Origin: Candidatus Uhrbacteria bacterium
GTDB taxonomy: Bacteria; Patescibacteriota; Patescibacteriia; JACQSD01
DNA length: 5,104 bases
Direction: 5' to 3'
NCBI GenBank assembly: GCA_016206165.1
Contig: JACQSD010000069.1
Location: forward strand, 1 to 5,104
Positions 1 to 5,104 of the stretch are shown in pieces; positions within the stretch are counted from its first letter, which is position 1, and each line of letters opens with the position of its first letter. The notes under the pieces were generated by a model, which saw only the letters and a program-made list of their open reading frames with translations, had not been told where the DNA came from and did no database searches. The translations under genes were made by a program, and so were the position numbers.

Positions 1-446
1 AGTTTTTTTGCCTTATCAATGAAGAGTATTCCATTGAGATGATCGATTTCGTGTTGAAAGACTCGTGCAAGCATCCCCCCAACTTTTTCCTCGTGGAGCG
101 CGCCATTGGTATCGTGGTAGCGCACGGTGATTTTCCACGGTCTTCGCACAGGGCCGAATGTCCCTGGTACAGAAAGACAGCCCTCATCCATCACCCATCG
201 TCGCCATGACGTTCGGGTGATTTTTGGGTTCACGATGACGCGTTCTCCCTCATTCGGTGCCGCAACAATGGCAATCCGGAGGTCACTCCCGATTTGTGGA
301 GCCGCAATCCCAACGCCATCCGCATGGATCATTGTCTCGCGCATGTCGTGGACAAGCTTGCGCAGCTTGGCATCCTGAAACTCGTGGACAATGACTGTCC
401 CATTGCGAAGGACATTGTGAGGACTTGTAATAATTGGGCGAATCAT
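1..446 (-). CDS. def: Peptide deformylase, partial (C-terminus beyond left edge)
   Basis: This metal-dependent cytosolic enzyme removes the formyl group from the N-terminal formyl-methionine of new proteins at the ribosome exit. My translation from the ATG at 446 gives 148 complete codons with no stop before the edge. All three family motifs are present: GVGIAAPQIG (residues 44-53, with the active-site Gln51), EGCLSVPG (88-95, metal ligand Cys90) and QHEIDHLNG (131-139, an HExxH motif with ligands His132 and His136 and catalytic Glu133). Only the C-terminal tail, perhaps 20-40 residues, is missing. No in-frame ATG or GTG lies just upstream and the N-terminus aligns with the family, so the ATG at 446 is the likely start. 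The AAAGGA near 468-473 is too far upstream to be a good ribosome site. The gene starts 13 bases after the priA stop, and fmt (methionyl-tRNA formyltransferase) commonly follows this pair. Every catalytic residue is intact, so the enzyme should be active. Confidence 0.96.
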   Translation of the reverse strand, partial: MIRPIITSPHNVLRNGTVIVHEFQDAKLRKLVHDMRETMIHADGVGIAAPQIGSDLRIAIVAAPNEGERVIVNPKITRTSWRRWVMDEGCLSVPGTFGPVRRPWKITVRYHDTNGALHEEKVGGMLARVFQHEIDHLNGILFIDKAKK

Positions 447-459
447 AATATGCGGAAGA

Positions 460-2304
460 CTAAAAAATCCTTTCCGGTTCTCGATCAATGAGCCATGGAT
501 CTGGAATTTGTCTGAGCGTTTGAGTAAACTCTTCCTCTTTTCGTACGAGTGGGTGTCGGAGATAGACAGAAGTATGGATCATCCGCGGGCTTGGGCCACG
601 ACGAATGTATGGATCTGATACGAGTATACCAGCTTTTTCAAATCGTGACATCGGGAGTGTGTGTTGTGCTACTCTATCCCTTCCTACAGGTGTTTTCAGT
701 GTGACGAGTGCACTTCTCACAAATGGGGGGTAGAACGCGGCACAGCGTTGACGCAATTCCTCCGCGTAGAAGCGCTCCGGATTGTTTTGTGCGAGCGCTG
801 CAAACACATGGTGTTCTGGATTCCAGCTCTGGAGGATACATCGTGCTTGCGATGCGTGCGCCCACGCGGCGATGTGTGTCAACCATTGATATGTCCACTC
901 TGCAGATCGAAAGTCAGGGTAATGAAGAAGCGCCTCTGATGAAAGGACAACGACGAGTGCAATGGGATGCGCGATCGGCGTCATGTGCGTTTGTATGTGG
1001 ATGTACTCCATGCGCGTCTTTTGAATGAGCTCACCGAACATTGAGGCAATGCGTTTTACTCCAGTGCCATGAAATGTGAAGAACGAACTATGGCATACAA
1101 CGCACTGCGAGGGGAGCGCGCTCGTTGTTTTACAGATGATGCAGATGAGTGTATTTGGCTCGCTGCTTCCATTTTGAGCATCGGCCGTGTACGGTCGCCG
1201 ACAAAGAGTGCAGGTGAGCATGGTTCCGCAGTGAGCACACGATATACTCCCTGCATATCCACCACGTGCAATGAAGACTGCGACGTGTTTATTTTTTGCC
1301 ACGGTTTCCTGAATCGCCGCGAGCGTTTCCGCATGGACAATTCCGAATGCATGTTTCCCGTCACGCATATCGATCATGCGGAGAGGAAGATGAATGCGCG
1401 GCGCTGGTACATGATGTCCATGCACGGCATGCCATGTTGTCACGCGTGGGGAGCTGCCCACAAAGATTGTTCTGCTCGCATAACAATTTGCAAGGAGTGC
1501 AACGAGGCGATGTGTCGAATAGCGCGGACTCTGATCTTCCTGTTTGTGCGCTGCATGCTCCTCGTCGATCACAATAATTTCGTGCCATCGCCCTGGAGCA
1601 AAGAGCGCGCTTCGTGTCCCCATCACACAAGGGGTACCACTCTGTACTGCATTCCACGCACGCCAATACGCACCGCTTGATAATTGCGCGTGGAAGAGTG
1701 TTGTGGCGTCCTGGATTCGTTCCGGCAGCGCAGCGAGAGACTCGGTCATACGCTCGTGTGTTGGGAAAAGAACGAGTGTGCGCTCGTGCGTGCGGATCGC
1801 ATGGTTGAGGCGCATGGTGAGAAATGCAGAGATATACGATGCGTCTGCCGTATGGAGAAGAAAGGGGATTGGGGATTCTCGTGCACACATCTCCTCACTT
1901 TCTTTCAGTGTCGCAAGCAGTGATCGCGGGATTGATGGTGATGTGTGTCGTCCCGTTTTTTCCCCATCCCGTTTCGGTGATGCACGGCGCGGTGGTGTTG
2001 GGACAACATCATGAAGAATCGCAGCAAGGCTCGTGAACGTGTCATTGGCAACTGATTGAATGAACGCACAATAGGTGCGCGTCAATGCAACTTTCGGAAC
2101 GAGTGCACTCATCGGGAGCGGAGCATAGCCGGTTGGTTTATTTTCATGGATGCCGAAAACACATCCACGAATGCGTTTTTTTCGGAATTCGATTTCGACG
2201 ATTGCACCGACGCGGACATTCTCCTCGAGATTTTCTGGAACGATGTACGTAAAAAGTGTTTGCGATCTTGGAAGGCGTACACATGGAGCAACATCAACGA
2301 ACAT
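460..2304 (-). CDS. priA: Primosomal protein N' (PriA), degenerate helicase motifs
   Basis: PriA normally recognises stalled forks and D-loops and helps reload the replicative helicase. The 614 residues are shorter than E. coli PriA (732). Residues 1-104 match the N-terminal 3'-end DNA-binding domain. Residues 105-143 are a low-complexity, charged and proline-rich linker. Retained helicase features are GTRSALF (229-235), the Walker B DEEH (247-250) and the downstream KQ..RY pattern. Eight zinc-binding cysteines (356, 359, 365, 368, 388, 391, 401, 404) match the PriA spacing except for a longer middle gap. DFRSAE (464-469) and the C-terminal domain with a PP motif (526-527) are also present. 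Missing are the Walker A lysine (149-160 reads LLHTADASYISA), the motif V GTQM..KG segment, and the motif VI arginines (HIAAWAHA at 477-484 replaces the usual QVAGRAGR). The frame is unbroken and the domain order normal, so it is a maintained gene, probably without ATP-driven unwinding. Its start lies one base after the preceding stop. Confidence 0.93.
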   Translation of the reverse strand: MFVDVAPCVRLPRSQTLFTYIVPENLEENVRVGAIVEIEFRKKRIRGCVFGIHENKPTGYAPLPMSALVPKVALTRTYCAFIQSVANDTFTSLAAILHDVVPTPPRRASPKRDGEKTGRHTSPSIPRSLLATLKESEEMCARESPIPFLLHTADASYISAFLTMRLNHAIRTHERTLVLFPTHERMTESLAALPERIQDATTLFHAQLSSGAYWRAWNAVQSGTPCVMGTRSALFAPGRWHEIIVIDEEHAAHKQEDQSPRYSTHRLVALLANCYASRTIFVGSSPRVTTWHAVHGHHVPAPRIHLPLRMIDMRDGKHAFGIVHAETLAAIQETVAKNKHVAVFIARGGYAGSISCAHCGTMLTCTLCRRPYTADAQNGSSEPNTLICIICKTTSALPSQCVVCHSSFFTFHGTGVKRIASMFGELIQKTRMEYIHIQTHMTPIAHPIALVVVLSSEALLHYPDFRSAEWTYQWLTHIAAWAHASQARCILQSWNPEHHVFAALAQNNPERFYAEELRQRCAAFYPPFVRSALVTLKTPVGRDRVAQHTLPMSRFEKAGILVSDPYIRRGPSPRMIHTSVYLRHPLVRKEEEFTQTLRQIPDPWLIDREPERIF

Positions 2305-2305
2305 A

Positions 2306-3094
2306 TTAGTTTCCCAATCTCAAATCGATCGTTGCGTATCCAATACCAAATGGAGCTTCGTACGAGAGTATTTCTGGGTCGACAGTTCGTGCGTGGAGGA
2401 TGCCAGCGAGCATCGCGATTGGTGCGATGCCGCAGCTACCAGTTTCGCGCGCAAGTGCCGGATCGATATCGACGAGCGATGATAATTTATGCTGCGTGAT
2501 GAGTTCAAGGATGTGTGCATCAAATGTCGATCCGTGTGGACTATATCCGAGTGGCGCAAGAGGGCCCAAGCGATGTGACAATTCCGCTGACGCGACAACT
2601 GCAATGCGGCGTTCGCCCTGCTCGAGGATCGGTGCGAGTATTGATCCAAACTGATAGTGTTCCGAGTAATTCAAAAGCGATACACCAACAGGAACAATCG
2701 GGACGAGCGCCCCGCGTGTCAATTCGAGTGCTGGGATTGCAATGCCATGATCAATCACAGATTCCCCAATGCTCGTGATTGCCATTGTTGTCTCCAGTGA
2801 TTGTTTGATGAGTGTGGGGAGGAGGATGTCACCCGGAAGCTTAACGCGGGTCGCAAAATCTCCGAATTGTTCAAAATGAACATCATATTCCGGCATCATC
2901 CCGATCGGAAAACTTTTTTCAAGCATTGGCCCATGCGGAGAAATGATCACAAGCACATCGGGGTTGAGTGTGGCGAGCGCATTGCGCAGATGTATAAAAC
3001 TATTAAGCGACAGTGCGAGGCGCTCACGATTTTCTTTCCCCACAGATGGAACGAAGAGGGGAGAGTGTGGGGTTATGGCAGCGAAGATGATCAT
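2306..3094 (-). CDS. Class III extradiol dioxygenase-like protein (LigB family, AmmeMemoRadiSam-associated type)
   Basis: The 262 residues resemble a complete single LigB-fold domain. Landmarks in order are PHSP (9-12), ISPHGP (51-56), DHG (115-117), SAELSHRL (169-176), GYSPHGSTFD (183-192), IDPALA (210-215) and LSYEAPFGIGY (243-253). By analogy with LigB, whose iron ligands are two histidines and a glutamate, the likely ligands here are His10, His54 and Glu246, with His116 and His174 near the active site. The pattern fits best the dioxygenase domain found with AMMECR1 and a radical SAM protein in the AmmeMemoRadiSam group, whose substrate is, as far as I know, unsettled. No AMMECR1 domain follows and neither partner lies in the window. 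No signal peptide or membrane segment is seen, so it should be cytosolic. An in-frame TGA occurs at 3118-3116 with no other start between, which supports the ATG at 3094. No Shine-Dalgarno is visible. The gene ends one base before priA, indicating co-expression. True substrate and reaction cannot be read from the sequence. Confidence 0.85.
   Translation of the reverse strand: MIIFAAITPHSPLFVPSVGKENRERLALSLNSFIHLRNALATLNPDVLVIISPHGPMLEKSFPIGMMPEYDVHFEQFGDFATRVKLPGDILLPTLIKQSLETTMAITSIGESVIDHGIAIPALELTRGALVPIVPVGVSLLNYSEHYQFGSILAPILEQGERRIAVVASAELSHRLGPLAPLGYSPHGSTFDAHILELITQHKLSSLVDIDPALARETGSCGIAPIAMLAGILHARTVDPEILSYEAPFGIGYATIDLRLGN
2310..2315 (-). promoter_or_regulatory. Weak Shine-Dalgarno site for priA
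   Basis: On the minus strand GGGAAA sits inside the last codons of the upstream dioxygenase-like gene. Its GGA core is 7 bases before the priA ATG at 2304, a normal spacing. The match to the anti-Shine-Dalgarno is short. The one-base gap between genes also allows translational coupling, so the site may contribute little by itself. Confidence 0.35.
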
Positions 3095-3130
3095 AGTGAC
3101 GAACGCAAGATGTGTTCATCCGTTCATGCG

Positions 3131-4492
3131 TTAAAACTCGATTGGTTCTCCCATGGGGTGGAGGGCGAGGAGGCGTTCGGAGACAACCTTCACATTACTC
3201 CACGCATATCCACGATCACGGAAGATATCGGCTGAACGAATTGGACGACGTACACCGTCGCCAATAACATAGATGGTTGTACTTCCTTTTGTCGATGAAC
3301 GCGCAAGTGTGCCATCCTCAAGCACAAGCGGCGCACCAAGCGTAAATGCCCGGAGGCTCCGATCCTTTGATTTGAGTATTTGCCGCCCAGGGAAGCGAAG
3401 TGCAACGAGTGCGCGGTCGAGGATCGGATATTTCACCCCATCACGAACGTAAAAAAGATTTCGCTTTTTATCCTCGAGGAGCGCCCCCATAGGGTAGAGA
3501 TCCCGCTCGGTGAGCGGAGATCCCTCTTCGTATTGCACAAGATCTTGATCATCTGCGTCAACAATTTCTGCAGCATTGAATCCAAATAATCGGAATGCCT
3601 TCATCGACGGAATGCGACGCCGGAGATCATCCTGGAGGAGATAGAGCTCCTTTTTTGGAGACCGCAGAATTGCATATTGTGGGAATCGAATAGGCGGGCC
3701 CTCGACATATCGGTCGAGCTCGAATGGGCTCACGCGAATAATGCGGCGTGCATCAAAGCGTGACAGAAGGACCGAGCGCGACGTGATTCCGCGACGCCGA
3801 CCATATTGGATGTACCAGACAGTCGCGCTATTTGGCACTTGAAGGAGGCTCCCCTCGGTATGTTGTTTTGCAAAGTATTTTCGCCAGAGTTCGAGAAAGC
3901 GAATATTCCCAGCAAGATGTGGAGTGTAGTTCAGGAGTGCAGCGGTTGCGGGATTTTGTGGAGTGACCGTGATCCCGTCAACGATGGTTGGTTTATTCAT
4001 GCGAAAGGTAAATTCGTTCGGGTGCTCGCGATAATATTTGAATTGTGCTGCTGCCCCGCGTACCTGCACTGCAAACCCACGGAATTTTTGAATGCCAGGG
4101 TCGTCATGCCGACAGTCATCGCAAACACCGTACCCCATCGCCCAATCAAGTTGGTCCTGTGAGGGGTTTGCATCCTCGAGAAGACTTTGTTCTTTTTGGA
4201 GAGTTGCAAGGAGCACTTTTGGGTTGACGTCATTGACACGCGCTGCATCAGCAATAATCTCCGCTGCACTTTGTTCGCCGCCTTCAGCGTCGCGAAAACG
4301 GAGATAGCGAATTCCGCCCGGGAGCGCCTGCAGGAATCGCTGAATTGTATCCACATTCCATGCCTCCCCTGAATAAAATTCCAACTCGCTCAGCATGAAA
4401 TCAATGGGTGTACCAGTTGATGTTGCATATGTGGGCAATCCATCAACCGCAATCAAAAACGAAAGAAAAGCAATTAAAAAAATACGCCTCAT
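3131..4492 (-). CDS. Secreted lysozyme-like protein with four C-terminal repeats
   Basis: The 453-residue protein begins with a likely signal peptide: two arginines, a hydrophobic core (residues 4-15), then a TYA-TS site that would be cut near residue 23. Residues ~75-207 resemble the lysozyme/SLT-like domain of actinobacterial proteins often annotated hemagglutinin. Evidence is VNPKVLLATLQKEQSLL (89-105), where Glu101 sits where the catalytic acid of SLT-type lysozymes falls, then WAMGYG (117-122), a CDDC pair (124-127), GFAVQVRGAAAQF (139-151) and NPATAALLNYTP (180-191). Residues 214-451 hold four diverged repeats of about 55 residues. The inferred role is an exported enzyme that binds or cuts peptidoglycan, with the repeats attaching it to wall or surface polymers. 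There is no LPxTG or transmembrane anchor at the C-terminus. The gene starts 27 bases after the Clp ATPase stop and no clear Shine-Dalgarno is seen. Catalytic activity is not proven; a binding-only role is possible. Confidence 0.8.
   Translation of the reverse strand: MRRIFLIAFLSFLIAVDGLPTYATSTGTPIDFMLSELEFYSGEAWNVDTIQRFLQALPGGIRYLRFRDAEGGEQSAAEIIADAARVNDVNPKVLLATLQKEQSLLEDANPSQDQLDWAMGYGVCDDCRHDDPGIQKFRGFAVQVRGAAAQFKYYREHPNEFTFRMNKPTIVDGITVTPQNPATAALLNYTPHLAGNIRFLELWRKYFAKQHTEGSLLQVPNSATVWYIQYGRRRGITSRSVLLSRFDARRIIRVSPFELDRYVEGPPIRFPQYAILRSPKKELYLLQDDLRRRIPSMKAFRLFGFNAAEIVDADDQDLVQYEEGSPLTERDLYPMGALLEDKKRNLFYVRDGVKYPILDRALVALRFPGRQILKSKDRSLRAFTLGAPLVLEDGTLARSSTKGSTTIYVIGDGVRRPIRSADIFRDRGYAWSNVKVVSERLLALHPMGEPIEF
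3140..3853 (-). repeat. Four degenerate ~55-residue protein repeats in the secreted protein
   Basis: Residues 214-268, 273-327, 336-389 and 394-451 of the secreted protein share one pattern. Each opens with a short hydrophobic run (GSLLQ, YAILR, GALLE, GTLAR), then an aromatic-rich strand (VWYIQ, LYLLQ, LFYVR, IYVIG), a basic segment followed by I and S or D (RRGITS, RRRIPS, KYPILD, RRPIRS), a stretch with a phenylalanine or arginine turn, and a close of G-x-P-[IL] (GPPI, GSPL, GAPL, GEPI). The copies differ too much for recent DNA duplication. Comparable repeats follow lysozyme-like domains in actinobacterial hemagglutinin-type proteins. A propeller-like or repeated beta module is a reasonable structural guess. 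Confidence 0.7.
4424..4492 (-). other. Predicted Sec signal peptide of the secreted protein
   Basis: Residues 1-23 show the three-part layout of a Sec signal: MRR at the N-terminus, a hydrophobic stretch IFLIAFLSFLIAV, and a polar c-region ending TYA before TS. There is no lipobox cysteine, so a type I signal peptidase site is more likely than a lipoprotein. An uncleaved membrane anchor remains possible. Confidence 0.7.
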
Positions 4493-4519
4493 AATGATTT
4501 CAGCGTATCACAAAACCAC

Positions 4520-5104
4520 TTATTTCTCAACATTCAACTGGAGCTCGCCTTTGGTTGCGCCAACGCGAACGAGCGCGCCCTCGCGCACGGTTCCCTCAAT
4601 CATTTTCATTGCAAGCGGATCAAGGATTAATGTCTGAATGACACGCTTCAATGGCCGCGCGCCATAGTTTGGGTCATACCCTTTTTTTACAAGAATCTTT
4701 CGAGCTTCATCCGTGGTGCTCAAGCGAATGTTTTTTTCCTGCAAACGCTTTTGCACACGCTCAAGCTGGAGCATGACGATGCGACTGATACTTTCTTCGC
4801 TCAGTGGATGGAAGATGATCGTTTCATCAATGCGATTTAAAAATTCCGGCTTAAAATTGTCCTGGAGCGCCCGCATAATTTTTTCGCGCATTTCCTCCTC
4901 GTTAATCTGCTTACTTTGTTTCGCGCGCGCGTCTGTCGCAAATCCCATTGCGTACTCGGCAATCACTTGATTGCCAAGGTTTGATGTCATGATGATGACG
5001 GTTTTTTTGAAATTAACAACACGGACCATTGCGTCCGTCAAAAGGCCATTATCAAGAATCTGAAGGAGAATGTTAAAGACCTCTGGATGTGCCTTTTCAA
5101 TCTC
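4520..5104 (-). CDS. clpC: Clp/Hsp100 AAA+ ATPase, partial (C-terminal 194 residues; ClpC-like, ClpB possible)
   Basis: The open frame runs in from the right edge, so the N-terminus, D1 domain and D2 Walker A lie outside. What remains is the end of D2 plus its small domain. Numbering from the edge: EIEKAHP (1-7) is the tail of Walker B, TSN (40-42) is sensor 1, FLNRIDE (88-94) carries the arginine finger Arg91, and GYDPNYGARPLKR (142-154) holds sensor 2 Arg150. The protein ends at residue 194. These enzymes unfold protein substrates using ATP. Between sensor 1 and the arginine finger is a longer loop containing MGF (53-55), the place where ClpA, ClpC and ClpX carry the IGL/VGF/IGF loop that docks ClpP; ClpB proteins are shorter here. 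This favours a ClpP-partner (ClpC/ClpA class) over the disaggregase ClpB, although the C-terminal small domain fits both. An internal TTG at 5041 is not the true start. The family is certain, the subfamily only moderately so. Confidence 0.9.
   Translation of the reverse strand, partial: EIEKAHPEVFNILLQILDNGLLTDAMVRVVNFKKTVIIMTSNLGNQVIAEYAMGFATDARAKQSKQINEEEMREKIMRALQDNFKPEFLNRIDETIIFHPLSEESISRIVMLQLERVQKRLQEKNIRLSTTDEARKILVKKGYDPNYGARPLKRVIQTLILDPLAMKMIEGTVREGALVRVGATKGELQLNVEK

Noticed and set aside
1069..1680. A 203-codon open frame on the plus strand opposite priA.
   Set aside because: It is antisense to a clear PriA coding frame, its translation is rich in Cys, Arg and His with no recognisable domain, and several other shadow frames overlap the same stretch.
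850..1860. A sequencing frameshift as the cause of the missing PriA motifs.
   Set aside because: The reading frame is continuous, flanking motifs stay in register on both sides, and the alternative minus-strand frames show no GKT, GTQM or GRAGR sequence.
3095..3130. A possible small gene or terminator in the longest gap.
   Set aside because: Only 36 bases long, with no stable hairpin plus T-run and only a four-codon-sized ATG...TGA frame.
3503..3517. A perfect 6-bp inverted repeat (CCGCTC, 3-base loop, GAGCGG), with GAGATCCC repeated on both sides (3497-3504 and 3517-3524).
   Set aside because: It lies inside the coding region of the secreted protein, has no following T-run on either strand, and is short enough to occur by chance.
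4493..4530. A possible promoter before the secreted protein: TTGAGA followed by TGATAC on the minus strand.
   Set aside because: The spacing is only 14 bases, the -10 match is poor and the -35 lies in the end of the Clp ATPase gene; not strong enough to call.
4922..4931. A run of five CG dinucleotides.
   Set aside because: It is explained by Arg/Ala codons in the Clp ATPase loop and is too short to mean a repeat element or Z-DNA site.
5039..5041. An internal TTG that could start a 173-residue protein in the Clp ATPase frame.
   Set aside because: The same frame continues upstream to the window edge with conserved EIEKAHPEVFN sequence, so this is an internal leucine codon.

Overview
The window reads as one tightly packed, single-direction gene cluster on the minus strand, about 50% GC by eye, with five protein genes and almost no intergenic DNA. 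In transcription order (right to left) they are: the C-terminal third of a Clp/Hsp100 AAA+ unfoldase (cut by the right edge), a secreted lysozyme-like protein with four C-terminal repeats, a stand-alone class III extradiol dioxygenase-like protein (LigB/AmmeMemoRadiSam type), a full-length but motif-poor primosomal protein N' (PriA), and peptide deformylase (Def, cut by the left edge). Gaps between genes are 27, 36, 1 and 13 bases, so co-transcription is likely. I see no RNA gene, mobile element, CRISPR array, convincing terminator or convincing promoter, and there is no gene-free stretch longer than 36 bases.

The priA-def pair is a common bacterial neighbourhood (priA-def-fmt in many phyla), so fmt would be the expected next gene beyond the left edge. 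The other three genes are not part of that usual cluster. The short genes, minimal spacing, weak or absent Shine-Dalgarno sequences, eroded PriA and hemagglutinin-like secreted repeat protein together suggest a streamlined bacterium, possibly Candidate Phyla Radiation / Patescibacteria. That placement is inference, not something the sequence proves. The standard code (TGA as stop) fits all five reading frames.

The main points of interest are: (1) PriA keeps its DNA-binding N-terminus, its DEEH box and all eight zinc cysteines, but has lost the Walker A lysine, the motif V segment and the motif VI arginines, so it looks like a PriA that no longer works as a helicase; (2) the Clp ATPase carries an MGF tripeptide where ClpA/ClpC have the ClpP-docking loop, together with an unusual substitution at the usually conserved GQGR-type segment; (3) the secreted protein joins a lysozyme-like domain to four degenerate ~55-residue repeats that may form a wall- or surface-binding module; (4) the extradiol dioxygenase-like protein keeps all its putative metal ligands but stands without its usual AMMECR1 partner. 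No clearly new multi-gene system is evident.
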